From: Phocoena phocoena
Taxonomy: Eukaryota; Chordata; Mammalia; Artiodactyla; Phocoenidae
Reading direction: 5' to 3'
NCBI RefSeq assembly: GCF_963924675.1
Contig: NC_089232.1
Coordinates: forward strand, 27,726,842 to 27,790,841
Length of the DNA stretch: 64,000 bases
The notes beneath the pieces are model-generated. The model was not told where the DNA came from. It did not search any database and worked only from the letters and a program-made list of their open reading frames with translations. Shown here one piece after another: positions 32,656 to 44,452 of this stretch. Numbering within the stretch: position 1 is the first letter of the stretch; every line of letters starts with the position of its first letter. The position numbers and the translations under genes are program-made.

Positions 32656-33065
32656 ACTTTATTATTATTTAGGTCTTGGTTTTCCTTGAGTGTGTGAGTC
32701 CCCATAATGAAATGTAATTTCCAGTAGATTGAGTAACACCTGTTTTCACCAAAAATTTTAACTGAGTTCATTACTTTCTGTGCAACCCAGATTAGTTTTC
32801 TGCCTCCTTTTCTGTGCCGTATGTAGGTGTTCAGTAGATTTATTTAATAAATGTATGAATGCATGAACGCGTAGATGAATTTTTAAATGCTTCTTTTTGA
32901 GAAGGTAGAACAAATGTGACACAGTAGAAGAGATAAGAAAATAATCCATGGAAAAAATGGCAAAGTCATGTATGTGCCCAGGGCCAACCTAAGAAGAATT
33001 GCTTTTTTTTTTTTGGAAAAATGTGTTGAATAGCTTATTTTAATTATTTTTAAAAGTTAAGTACA

Positions 33066-33249
33066 GGGACTTCCGTGGCGGTCCAGCGGTTAAGACTTCG
33101 CCTTCCAATGCAGGGGGGTGTGGGTTCAATCCCTAGTCGGGGAGCTATGGCCCCACATGCCTCGCAGCCAAAAAACCAGAACATAAAACAGAAGCAGTAT
33201 TGTAACAAATTCAATAAAGACTTTAAAAAGTGGTCCACATCCAAAAAAA
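33066..33249 (+). mobile_element. CHR SINE with perfect target-site duplication
   Basis: The head gggacttccgtggcggtcca is followed by ccaatgcaggggggtgtggg and an A-rich tail. A 14-bp perfect target-site duplication, aaaagttaagtaca, lies at 33052-33065 and 33250-33263. Confidence 0.92.
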
Positions 33250-34099
33250 AAAAGTTAAGTACAAAAATTTGCTGATGATTTACATATTTAGGACCAATAA
33301 AATAACGTGAGATTAGCTGTACTAAAACAGAATGTTGAGCTACATTCACATTAAGTGACATTATATAGTCTGAATTTATGGAAAACTTCTGAGATGGTGA
33401 GTGACCTTTGAGCAGAAAAAGACAGAAGGAGAAATGGCCTTTTCTACATTCTCTTGTGCCTCTAAGTAAAATGCTTGGTAATCTAGCTACAAAGCTCTAT
33501 GTCATTTGGCTTTAGGCACCTACTGTGACTTACCTTGTGAAGATCAGATTTTGCCATGGACAGGATTTGTAAAAGTATCACACATTCCAGTACCGTTGGC
33601 AACCACAGCTACCAAAAACTCCAATTTAAATTGATGAACCTAATATCAGATGATAGTATCATTTCCTTGTGGGTGTTCTGGGAAAAGGTGGGTAGGAAAT
33701 GTATAAAAGTGAATACTTTATTGACTGAAATAACAATTCATCATTTTGAAAACATAAAATACATTAAAGTTGTTATAGCATCATACATTAATATTTCACT
33801 GTATTTTAGACCTTGCCTACAATCAATGTTTTCTGCCCTTTGAAACAGAACCATGCTTGTGGTATGCATTAATCATATAAAAGATTAAACACTGAAAAGA
33901 CATTCAGCCTTTAAAGACAATTTGCTTTGATTTATTCAGTGGGTTCTCCTAAAAAGTTCATACCAAGAATTATTGCTTGTTAAATTGGAGTTACAAATTC
34001 TTTCAGAGTTACTTAGTATTTTCTTTAATATCAGTATCAAGGAAGGCAAAGCAAATTTACATATTTATTAGGAAATACAGGCACATAATCATAAAACAA

Positions 34100-34560
34100 G
34101 AAAACCCAACGTTTTTATAGACTTTATTTTTTAGAATTGTTTTAATTTTACAGAAAATTTGAGAAGATAGTGTAAAGTGTTTCCATATACACTATACCCA
34201 TTTCCCTCTGTGACGATCAACTTATATTAGTATGTTACATTGTTACAATCAGTGAACAAATATTGATACATTATTGTTTACTATAGTCCATACATTAGTC
34301 CAGTTCCTTAGTTTTTACCTAATGTCCTTTTTCTATTCCAGGATTTCATCCAAAACATCACATTACATTTAGTTGCCATGTTTCCTTAGGCTCCTCTTGG
34401 GTTTGATAGCTTCTCAGATTTTCCTTGCATGACCTTGGCAATTTTGAGTCATTAGGTTTGTGTAGGATGCCCACTACTAGAATTTGTTTGATGCATGTTT
34501 CATGATAATATTGGGATTATGTGTTTTGGGGAGGAAGACCACAAGAGTAGAAGGGTTATT
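34100..34560 (-). mobile_element. Old LINE (L1-like) antisense fragment
   Basis: Sequence such as gtatgttacattgttacaat, ttgccatgtttccttaggct, tttccttgcatgaccttggc and ggatgcccactactagaat is a common antisense L1 3' segment in mammals. The family assignment is approximate. Confidence 0.55.
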
Positions 34561-35489
34561 TTGTCAGATCACATCAAGTGTACAAAGTATCAATATGCAT
34601 TATGAATGCTGAGGTCGACCTTGATCACCAGGCTGAGGTAGTGTTTTTCAGGTTTCTCCATTGTAAAATTACTGTTTTCCCTTCTCCATATTGTAGTTTT
34701 TGGAAGGAAGTCAATATGCTCAGCCCACAACTAAGGAATAGAGAGTTATGCTTAAGATGGAGTAACTACATAAACTATTTGGAATTCTTTTACACTGGAG
34801 ATTTATCTATTCTCCCGCATTTAGTTATGTATCCAATTATTTATTTATATCAGAAGAACTCATGGATTTTTAGTTTATACTTTGGGTTATAATCTAATTC
34901 TACGATAGTTACTTTGTTCCTCAAATTGCTCTAGTCCTGACCCTTGTGAACTCTTTTCAGTTCAGTGGCTCATGTGCCACTCTTGAGGTATCCCCATCCT
35001 ATATATATTTTTGGAACTTCCTTACTTTCTGACACTATAAGATGGTCTTTTATATAAATCTTGTATATTTACTGCCCCAGTCCTAGAATCAGCTATTTCT
35101 TCAAGGATAACTAGGTCTTTTTAGTGGAGAACAGTAGTAGACAGCAGGATCTGGGTGTGGGGTGTGCTAATTGCTGCCCGGATGTCATTGCTTCTAGATC
35201 TTCTCAGCTGACAGAGCAAAGAGATAACATGTGTGTACGTTCCCCATGTATATGCACATATCTATAAGTATCTCTCTACATAACCATGTGTATTAAGGTA
35301 ATATGAAGCAATATTAAGCTAAACGTGAATGTATATTGATGTTTCCAACTTTAATCTGTTACCACATAGATCATCTTAGCCTCATCTCTTGCTTATCTTT
35401 AAATTTCAACTCCGGCAAAACACTTGACTTTTAGAAGTATGAAAATGAAACTGTAGCTACTTTGGGAAGCCACATCATCTAGCAGAATA

Positions 35490-37610
35490 ATTCTTAAAGG
35501 GCAAGGTGTATATCATCAAATTTTAATTTACAGTCAGCAGTACTTTGTAACATCCATAGGCCTCCAGACCTCTGCTTCCAAGAAGATGAAGTAGCCCATT
35601 TCTCCCAGGTTCTTCCACTTAAAACTAAAACCCTGAACATAACAACAGACAAACATAGGAAGACACTGAAAGGTGGAAACGAGAAGGCAGACTTAACTAG
35701 GGACTTTGGGACTTGAGGAATAACATGGTGATGAGTCCCCTGTGTTTCCTGTTGCTTCCTATACATCCTGGAGAGGGTATTACAGGAACCCCCAATCAAT
35801 AACCACCAACAGAACAACAGACAAAAAAGCTTCAAAAAAGAAAACACAAAACCCCCGTTCCCCCTAGCCAAGATATGAGGAAAGGGGTTGCCAAAGACAG
35901 AAAACCATTTGGGCAATAATATACACACTACTCGAGCCAAGTGCCAGTGCAATATTGCACCCATCCCCTATGTCCTGTGGTTTCAGTTGGGCCAAGCTAG
36001 GATCTGATCTTCCACACCACCCAACTTCTGCCCTCCAGAAGAGGCAGCGCTCTGATTCGCCACCAGGGCTGCTTCAGTGTGGTGCAGTGATGAGCTGAGC
36101 CTCCACCCCTTTGCATTAGCAAAGAGACTTTGCAAGGTGGTGCCTGACAGGCTAGTTAACACTGGGCTGCCCTCACACAGTCGTGGGGTCCAGTGGTGGG
36201 ACCTAGCCTCCGTCTCTCTCTGACATCGATAAGAATAGGATGTTACAGGTTGGAGGGAGTAGGCACCCCACTAACCCCCAACACATGGTGTCAGACCCAA
36301 TGGGGTGCTGAATCCCCATAACCGTCCTGAGGCAGTAAGACAGAACGAGATGGCACAAGCAGGGCTAGTTGGCAGTTCTCTTCCTCTTACCCTGGTGTCA
36401 GTGGGGCCAGCAGGTAGCTGACCCTCTACCCACACCCGGCATCAACAAGAAGGAATGAAGTGGGAGGAAGGACAGCAAACACTTCACTTCTCCCCTCCCC
36501 TGGTGTCAAGAAATCTGCTGGGGAGATGAACTTCCACTCCTACTAAAAGGCAACACAATGATATTAATGTTCCCACTTTGCGGGGAGAGGTGTCAGAAGG
36601 GCCAATAGGATAGCTGAACTTCTACTTGATCTGTCTGCAGTGAGAGAATGTAAGTGCCCACTTTTGCTGGGGTATTGACAGTAGGGCCCAATGGAAATCT
36701 GGACGTAACCCCCCAGTCCTCATACTACACCTCCAATAGGATGACTTCCTTCTAAAAAGTAATAATAAAATTAAATGGGATACAGAGTCATATAATAACT
36801 CACAATGTTTAGAATCCAACTGAAAAATACTCATGGCACCAAGAACCAGGAAATCACAGAATAAATGAGAAAAGACAATAAACCTACACCAGCACTGAGA
36901 TAAAACATCTATTGAAATTATCAGACAGGGATTTTAAATAAGCTGGCACATAAATGCTTCAGTTAGCAATTATGTGTTCCTTGACGGAAATGGGAAAAAT
37001 AGAAAATGTAAACAAAGAACTAGAAGTTATAAGAATAAAAACAAATGAGAAGAGTAGAACTGAAAAATACAACAATCAAAAAAATCTTTGCTCAAGAGCA
37101 GAGTGGAGATTACAAAGCATAGAATCATGAACTTAGAAGAGATCAATACAGTGTACCAAATGTACAGAGAAAAATAGGCTGAGGGGTAGAGATGGGAGAA
37201 AGGACAGGATCTCAAGAACCTGTAAACAGTAACACAAGCACTAACATTCATATCATCAAAGTTCCAGAATGAAAAAAGAGAGCACGTAGGACTGACAAAG
37301 TATTCAGAGAAATAATGACTAAAACGTTCCCAATTTTTTAGAAGACATAAGTACACATTCAAGAATCTGAGCAAATCCAGAGAGGAAAAACACAAAGGTA
37401 TCCTTGTCAAGACGCGTCATAATTAAACTTCTGAAAAGTAGAGACAAAACAAATCTCGAAAGTGGACAGGCAGAAATGATGCATCACTTATTGAGAAACC
37501 AATTCCAATGACAGCATATTTCTTGTCTAAAATTATGGAGTCAGAAGCACTGACATAACATTTTTCAAGTAGGAAGAGAAAAGAACTCTCAGCCACAAAT
37601 TCACACTTTT
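35490..37610 (+). mobile_element. HAL1/old L1-like element
   Basis: The long region runs from tctgcttccaagaagatgaa through a GC-richer 5' part to an A-rich part with actgaaaaatacaacaatc, agaggaaaaacacaaaggt and cataattaaacttctgaaaa, which are features of half-L1/L1 ORF1-region relics. No open frame of useful length remains. Confidence 0.55.
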
Positions 37611-37861
37611 TATATCCACTTTCTTGTTTGACTTATATTAATGGACTACTAACTCATCATTCTATATCCGGGCCTGCCATCACACTTCTCCAAAAATCTA
37701 GTCACAGTATTTCCAGAGTGATCTTTCTGAAAAAGAAACAAATTCTTCTTATAAAAATACCTGATTGTGTTATGAAACTTTTCTCTCTTCTAAGTTACCA
37801 GGTAAAATCCTTCAACGGATTCCCATCTTCCTTGGAGTAAAATCTCACATCCAAACTCTCT

Positions 37862-38185
37862 TTGTCCTTTTGGGCTGCTGTAAGGTTATACTACAGGTTG
37901 GGTGCCTCATAAACAACAGGAATTTTTTTTCCTTAAGGTTCCGGTGGCTGCAAGTTCAAAAATAGGGTGCCAGTATGGTCAGATGAAGGCCCTCTTCTGA
38001 ATCACAGACTTCTCATTGTATCCTCACATGGCAGAAGAGCTTAGGGAGCTCTGTGGGGTCTCTTATAAGAGCATTAATACCATAATCATTTCCCAAAGGC
38101 CCCACCTACTAATACTATCAGCTATGGAAATTAAGATTTCAACGTATGAATTTGGAGGGGAACACAAAGAGTAGACCATAGCACT
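37862..38185 (-). mobile_element. MLT1-like MaLR LTR
   Basis: Antisense MLT1 landmarks appear in order: gggctgctgtaaggttatac, tgcctcataaacaacagga, gggtgccagtatggtcagat, tcctcacatggcagaagag, cccaaaggccccacctacta and gagtagaccatagca. It is an ancient solo LTR without coding sequence. Confidence 0.78.
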
Positions 38186-38265
38186 TACTATACATAGATG
38201 AACCATGCATGATCTGGCTTCTACCACCCTCTCCATTATCTTCTTTTCCTACACTCCAGTGAGCA

Positions 38266-38271
<6 letters not shown>

Positions 38272-38303
<32 letters not shown>

Positions 38304-38493
38304 AGTATGCGGGCCTCTCACTGTTGTGGCCTCTTCCGTTACGGAGCACAGGCTCCGGACGCGCAGGCTCAGTGTCCATGGCTCACGGGTCCTAGCCGCT
38401 CCGCGGCATGTGGGATCTTCCCGGACCGGGACACGAACCCGTGTCCCCGGCATCGGCAGGCGGACTCTCAACCACTGCGCCACGAGGGAAGCC
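38272..38493 (-). mobile_element. CHR SINE (short odontocete-type form)
   Basis: A T run (the poly(A) tail on the minus strand) is followed by gcagtatgcgggcctctcac, ggctccggacgcgcaggctc and the antisense head cgccacgagggaagcccc. The target-site duplication is ccagtgagcatttct (left) and ccagtgagcacttct (right). Confidence 0.92.
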
Positions 38494-38939
38494 CCAGTGA
38501 GCACTTCTTATACTGATTATGAATGGAACTCCTTTCTGGACTGATCCTTAACCATTCATTTTCTGGCAACCGCGAATTTATCTTCTCTTTTGCTCAAAAC
38601 TTCACCCTTCCTTCATGTTACATATCCCTTTCAATTGCCTTCTACAGGAAGCCCTACTGATATCGCCCATATATTACTGTCCACAGCATGAATTAAGGTC
38701 TTACCGTGTCTTCCTATAGCACTCTGCAATATCTGTTTCTGCAATATCTGTTACGGTAACTATGGATTTTCTTATTTGAGTGTCACAATACATTGAATTC
38801 TAGGTGGCACTATAATGATTTTAGTAACAGTAACACTGGTGCCTAGTTTAACCCATGACATACTTTAGGTGTTCAATAAATGTAAAAGTAAAACCATAAA
38901 CGCAGGATTTTAAGGTTATCCATTTGGACTTTCAAGCCA

Positions 38940-39420
38940 ATAATTAATGTCTCCTGCCCCGACTGTATTAGATGGTTTCGACGCTCCACTCATATCTCCC
39001 CAGCACTCATCATTCCAGTATATGCTGATGGAATCATGCTGCCACCTGCAATTATCCACCTTAGGGCAGGCCAGAAGTGTACAGGAGTTAATGTATCTGG
39101 GTGTAGCTTTCAACCAAGGACAGAGGGGACCGGAAGATAAGTACTTCAAGTTTCTCACCGATTCTTGGGATAACTCTGGGACATGTTCTGTAGAGTTTCA
39201 CAGAACTCGCCTGAAGTACTGGCAGCAGTTCCCTGCAAGAGTAATTTTTATTCGGTAATGCACCTCTGTTGGCTTCCTTCCATGCCTCCATTCTCAATTC
39301 CCACTCCACTTCTGAGTTTTCTGGAAGCACCTCCCAGATGAGCAGTTTGCATTCAAATTATTGCCTCAGGTTCTGCTTCTAGGGGAACTCAATTGATAGC
39401 CTCCTAACAACCCAGTGCTC
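38940..39420. repeat. Possible decayed LTR-like repeat
   Basis: The end ctcaggttctgcttctaggg followed by gaactcaattgatagcc resembles the terminus of old ERV-type LTRs. A 103-codon frame runs through it without recognisable domains. This assignment is tentative. Confidence 0.3.
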
Positions 39421-39424
39421 CTTA

Positions 39425-40760
39425 CAGAGCCGTCACTGATACAAGTACCAAGGCACGGCACATTACGTATCACTCCTCCTAAATCCTAATATTTTTAAAC
39501 AGATAGGAAAGAGCATGACCTTGAAGAGAAAAAGAGTTTATATGAGGATGGCCAATGGATAAAGGGAAGGAGAGACAGTGCCATTTGTTTTCCATTAATG
39601 ATAGTGTGAAATGTATGGGCAGGTGGTCTAACAGGTGTGACAATAATTTGAGGAGCCTGCTCCCTTGGTTACAGAAGACTGCTATTGTTCTTATTATGGA
39701 ACCACAACCTCATGACTTTATTGTTTCACTTGATGTAACCTTCTCTTTACCTTTAAATCTTTCTACATCACTGAATTGCAGCCAATAGATTTATTTTCTC
39801 CCTATGGCTCCATCACAGAAAAAGACACACATGTGCACACACACACACACAGAGTTTTGTGTATGCCAGTGCTAGAAAAGACAAGCTCATGGTGCATGTA
39901 TGCAATGGATATTGTACATTACAGGTCTCTGTGAAATAGTCTTCTGCAGGTTCCTATGTTTATTTCATGAATAATTAACTTTAGTAAAGTTAATTTCCTG
40001 AAGATCTTGTTGAAGACTGAAGAAAGGAAGTAAATTGTAAAGAAAAAGACTTGGAAACTTGCCCTTTTTGCTCTCTCTTTGTGTCTTAATGAACAAAGGA
40101 TAACTGGGCCTTTTTGAAGCCTTTGCTTGAGTTGAAGACACAAAATGCAACCTGTACTCTTATCCTAATATGTTCAATTTATGAGTACCCAAACTTATAA
40201 ACCGTGAATTTCCCTAAAGTTATTATGCCATTTAGAAGATGTTTGCTTGGACGTTTACTTAAAACCAAACAATTGAGGTCTATATGTCCAAATAATTTCC
40301 TTCTCTCTTGCTGTCTCCATTTCAGTTTCCTGAGTTTCTGGGAAGGCCTGGTTTCCCCAAAGGAATGATTTCTGGTAGAAGTCTGAAGGTCTGATGCAAG
40401 AAAAAAAATCCAGTACAGCCAATGAATGGAGGACAAGAAGGTTTCCAATCAGGTAGGAACATTTAATCTCATATGTTACGATCACCTTAAGTAAGGTGTG
40501 CTGATAGCTGGATATGATTTAACTGCTTGTAAAAAGATGCATGTATATTATATAACCTACCCCACAAGGAAGCTGTTCTCATTTCTCTTAGAGATTGTGG
40601 TGTTTATCAGAGAGTGCCTTGGGAGAAAATGAATACAATAACAGTATGATGCTTTTTTTAAATTTTTAACTCATTGTTGCCAAGTACACTTGGTGACCTT
40701 GGTGCCTGTGGTTTAATCCCAGGAGGTTAGACATGTGGAACAGCACATTACCCCTCTTTA
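39425..40760. other. Intergenic DNA, no gene supported
   Basis: A (CA)n run lies at about 39832-39851. Minus-strand frames at 39919-40150 and 40179-40448 are open for 60-89 codons, but I recognise no protein in them. Confidence 0.35.
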
Positions 40761-40786
40761 GTATTTTCTCCCAAGACAAATCATTT

Positions 40787-40990
40787 TTATAGGTTGTCTC
40801 CATGGTCTTCTAGTTGCTTATCAAAATTAAGCATCAAGTCTTCTAAGTGAGCAATAGCCCCAGTCAGTGTGAGGAAATCAGCTTGGTTCTTATTGGGGCA
40901 CAGCTTCTTGGCCTTGGCACAAAGTGAGCTCACATAGGGAGTTAGAAGGAGGAGAATGGGGCATGCGAAAGGGGAGTTCTGTGTTCTCAT
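40787..40990 (-). other. Exon-like minus-strand reading frame, unrecognised
   Basis: On the minus strand a pyrimidine-rich run and an AG near 40930 are followed by an in-frame stretch, LCAKAKKLCPNKNQADFL, then TGAIAHLEDLMLNFDKQLED, ending at a stop at 40787-40789. Charged helical composition and the acceptor-like context make it look like the last exon, or a retrocopied end, of a small helical protein. I do not recognise the family. The frame begins at ATG 40988-40990, but residues before the presumed acceptor look like translated intron. Confidence 0.3.
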
Positions 40991-41029
40991 TTACCTATGC
41001 ATGTTGAAACTCCACTAACAGCTTTATTT

Positions 41030-42500
41030 TCATTAGCAATTTGTGATAAAAACTTAGGGTAAAGGGAATAATGAAGCTGTCCCATTATATGGCAGGACAA
41101 AAGATAGTAGTGACATCAAAATCAGGGCCTATCCATCTCATTTGCAGTTATATACTGAGTGTTTAGCATAGCATTTGACCCTTCATCAGTATTCAATAAG
41201 AAGATGCGTGTTGAACGACTTAGGGATGAATTAATGAATGAAAAAAGTTAATATGGTAGAAAATGTGTTTTATCCTTGTATTTTCGTGTGTTGACTTCTG
41301 TATTTCAAGACCCAGCACTGTGAATGACACATAGAATATAAGCAATAAAATTTGTTGAAAGAATGAATGAGTCCCCACTATTCTAAGAATAATTTTAAGA
41401 CCAACACAGACCCCATATCTGCCAGAGGTATCCAGAGGTGAAAGCCTGGATCTCAGCTAGTGGTAGAGCTGACAGAATTGATCTAGTTTGAATAATTTAC
41501 AGCTCATCCCATTACATTTAGGCATAGTACCCACATGAGCCATACAATTAAATGTTGACTGAAAAACAACGCACAACCTAGAAGCTGAGAATTATGTTTT
41601 ATGTGGAGGACATACTGAGGGACATACTGAAATCAGGAGACAGCCTCTCAGATAGCTCTAAGGGACTGTTCTGAAGAGCTAAGGGAGGGCACAGGGTATT
41701 TAGAGGTTCTTGCAAAAAAACAAACAAAGAGGTAGTTGGAACATCAAAAGATTACTGTTAATTAAAGAAACTAGACATCTTAAGTTAATAAATGTAGCAC
41801 TTTTCTATATATGGTGAGATGCAAGAATCTGGTCTCCTGGAAATGATTCCCTTGATTTGCACTTTAATTATCTAGGGCCAGTATCCTGTTTTCTCCATCC
41901 TGAATGCCCTCAGGGTGCGGCTTTGGGTGTGGCTTCAGTGGCTGATGGCTTGATGGCTATAACATCCTGTGTTACCGATAAGGCTGGCTACATTCTTTCT
42001 CCACATAAATGACTAGAATATGGATCGTAAATCTGTGGATTTGCAAAACGTAATTCTTGGAGCATTTTTATAAGGACAAAGTTAAGGGCGATTTCAGAAT
42101 CACTAGCGGCTAAAATTGCTAGTTATACTTTTCCACTGGTAGGTAGTAATCTGCCGTTGCTGTCTTCAGTATTCCCAAGGGATAACAAAAGCCATTTAAT
42201 TCAAGAAAGAAATGTAAAATTTAGCACAATGCAGCTTTCACAAAACCAAACACACAAACACACACCCAACTCTCGCAGATATGAAGTAGTCATCTAAAAT
42301 AGAATCCTGGAACTAATTGCAAAACAAGAGCAAATGTACTCATATTGGATAATTTTATTCTTTTATTAATGTTTGATACATATATGTATTTATTATTAAA
42401 ATTCAAAGTTGCTCTATGGAGAAATAGTTTTGTACCAGTAGTGTCTTTGTATGTGTTTATCAATAATGTATGAGATTGCCTCCTATGCTCCTTTTCCTTT
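41030..42500. other. Intergenic DNA, no gene supported
   Basis: AT-rich sequence with scattered L2- or MIR-like endings (ttgttgaaagaatgaatgag near 41350) and a short CA-rich stretch near 42245. I see no exon. Confidence 0.35.
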
Positions 42501-42503
42501 GTT

Positions 42504-43633
42504 GGGGGGGGAGGGGGTGTGTCACGCTACGTCAAGGTCGGGAGTCGAACCCGCCACCACTGGCCCTGAGAGGTTTTGCCGGGTCCCCACTTCGGGCCGG
42601 TGGGTGTGGCCAAGGGCAGCCGATGACGTGCGTACGTGCGTGCGTGCGTGGGAGCGTGCGTGCGTGGGAGCGTGCGAGTCCACGGGGCGGATCACGCGTG
42701 CCGGGAGTGTTTCAGCCCGGCCCCCGGCTCATTGTGGTCGCCTCGCGCCGGCCCGAGTTCGCAGCAGCGCTGGAGGCCCCGGGCCTGTGACCACAAAGAG
42801 GGAGCCGGGGGCCGGACGGGAGCGCGGCGGCGGCAGCTGAGGCCCAGGCCAGGCCCCCTCCCCGCAGCCTCCCGCCTGCCCGTCTGCCCCGCCCCCGCCG
42901 GTGGCGCCGCGCCCCTCCCCCAACCGCCAGACTACCGCGGCGCGGGGACGCGCGAAGACATGGGGGAGAAGCTGCAGCTGACGCTGGAGTCGCTCTTGGG
43001 GACCGAGCCCGCCGTCTACCCGTGGCCGCTGCCGGTCTACGTAAGTGCCGTCCGTCCCCTCCTTCCGGACCCCCGCTCCTGTTCCCCCACGGCGCGCGCT
43101 GAGCCCACTGAGAAACGGAGCGACTCGAGTCGCCAGACCCTCTTTGGAGCCCCCCTTCCCGCCCCGCCGTGGTTCTCCGCGGCAGTTTCCAGCCCCCGCG
43201 CGCAGGGTGGGCAGAGGGGAGCCGGCGCCGGCCGGCGGTCACAGACTCGGCCGCGGGGACCCCGAGCTTCCGAGGGGCGCCCGAGCCGGTCTGCGGTTGG
43301 CTCTACAGGGCTGGGGACCCCGGTCCCCCCGGGCCTGGAATGTCGGCGGGCTTGCCCTTCTGTACTTTAGGATTTGACCTGTAGGGTTTCTTTTTCCTGG
43401 TAGTTTATTCTTAGCGCTGTCCACGTGCTTAGTTTAAAAAATTTTTTTTTTATTTTTCAGGGCACCCTTTCCTCCGTCTCTCCAGTTTTTTTGTGTTTCT
43501 GTTTTGTTTTGTTTTAGTTAGGCACTTTGTCCCTCTGATCTTGAGTGGGTGGGCTGGCAGGACACTTGGAGAGGAGGCGTTCTGTCCCCTGATCTTGAGT
43601 GGCCTTTGGAAAATGACAGGCCAGACGGAAATT
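42504..43633 (+). repeat. Duplicated CpG-island segment, copy 2
   Basis: About 1130 bp is nearly identical to 25362-26495 in direct orientation, with scattered substitutions and small indels. A shorter GCGT run is the main length difference. Unlike copy 1, GC-rich sequence continues beyond the shared segment, to about 43985. Confidence 0.92.
42960..43040 (+). pseudogene. DOT1L: DOT1L-like exon 1, copy 2
   Basis: This 81-base open exon is the second copy of the DOT1L-like N-terminus: MGEKLQLTLESLLG, then TEPAVYPWPLPVY, with a consensus donor GTAAGT at 43041. It differs from copy 1 at residue 8 (Thr for Arg) and shares that copy's other differences from the human sequence as I recall it, so both derive from one diverged ancestor. 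No DOT1L exon 2 lies downstream in the window. The next recognisable exons belong to DUSP11. It may be transcribed from the attached CpG island, but alone it carries no catalytic part. Confidence 0.7.
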
Positions 43634-43985
43634 GACACAGGCGTCCGGTGATTCCAGAAATGCAGGGTGTCCGGCTAGGTGGGCGCCCGGCCTCTCGTCC
43701 CCCGTGGCGGCGTGGTGCGCGTGTTCCTTGTCTCAGGGTTTACGCTTGGGCCCCGCAGCCCACCTTCTGGAGGGAAAGCGCAGCGGGCGCCTTGGGCCGG
43801 CGCCTTTGGGGCGCCCTTTCGTGCGCTCGGCTTGCGGGGCACCCGCAAGCGGGGAAGGCGGCCAGGCGACCCGGCGGGGAAGCCCGTGTTAGCCGGCCCT
43901 CGCGCGGGCTCCGTGTGTGTCAGTTTGTGGAAAGTGTGTCGCGGCCGGGGTCGGGGTCGGGACGCTGGGACCACCTGGGAGCCGA
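43634..43985 (+). other. CpG-rich continuation after the duplicated segment
   Basis: GC-rich sequence such as gcgccttgggccggcgcctt and cgcggccggggtcggggtcg extends the island of copy 2. It probably represents more of the DOT1L-like first intron and is absent from copy 1. It ends abruptly in AT-rich DNA near 43985. Confidence 0.6.
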
Positions 43986-44080
43986 TGTAGAGAGATATGA
44001 TTTCCATTTTCAAGGCGCATTCATCCTATGCAGGGAGACAGCCTAACATAAAATTTGCCTAACAAAAAATATATTAACAG

Positions 44081-44156
44081 GTGGAAAGACTATCTCCCAG
44101 TTGAACAGCGGATGCCTGGGACTCGTTTCATTGCTTTCAAAGTTCCTTTAAAAAAG
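44081..44156 (+). pseudogene. DUSP11: DUSP11 pseudogene, exon 2
   Basis: DUSP11 (PIR1) is a nuclear RNA 5'-triphosphatase of the dual-specificity phosphatase fold. This exon has an acceptor (attaacag) and a donor (GTGAGC at 44157) and is 76 bases long. In phase 1 it encodes WKDYLPVEQRMPG, then TRFIAFKVPLKK, nearly identical to the human protein as I recall it (DYLPVGQRMPGTRFIAFKVP). This exon alone is intact. A truncated L1 begins eight bases past the donor. Exons 3 and 4 downstream are frameshifted, so the locus is a pseudogene. Confidence 0.92.
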
Positions 44157-44164
44157 GTGAGCAA

Positions 44165-44452
44165 GGGGGAAGGGTGAGTTTTGACAGGGCGAGAGAGAGT
44201 CATGGACATATACACACTAACAAACGTAGTAAGGTAGATAGCTAGGGGGAAGCAGCCGCAAGGCACAGGGATATTAGCTCGGTGCTTTGTGACAGCCTGG
44301 AGGGGTGGGATTGGGAGAGTGGGAGGGAGGGAGACGCAAGAGGGAAGACATATGGGAACATATGTATATGTATAGCTGATTCACTTTGTTATAAAGCAGA
44401 AACGAACACACCATTGTAAAGCAGTTGTACCCCAATAAAGATGTTTAAAAAA
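44165..44452 (+). mobile_element. Young 5'-truncated L1 at the DUSP11 exon 2 donor
   Basis: L1 3' UTR sequence is present (gctgattcactttgttataa, then cacaccattgtaaagcagtt and an aataaagatg end with an A tail). The flanks are aaaaaaggtgagcaa to the left and aaaaaagtgagcaaaa to the right, a probable target-site duplication that includes the exon 2 splice donor. The target, cctttaaaaaag, fits the TT/AAAA L1 endonuclease preference. Confidence 0.85.

Larger units (their letters stand above)
37640..38885 (+). mobile_element. L2 LINE interrupted by two younger elements
   Basis: The L2 pieces are 37640-37860 (tcttctaagttaccaggtaa, then ccttcaacggattcccatct), 38190-38257 (gatgaaccatgcatgatctg, then ctaccaccctctccattat) and 38500-38885 (acttcacccttccttcatgt, then ggtgttcaataaatg). 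Joining them across the MLT1 and CHR insertions restores the usual L2 order. Confidence 0.75.

Noticed and set aside
38139..38544. Frames of 72-121 codons on both strands around 38300
   Set aside because: All are translations of the CHR SINE and its T run.
39919..40448. Minus-strand frames of 61-89 codons
   Set aside because: They have no recognisable similarity and no splice structure, and they lie in AT-rich intergenic DNA.
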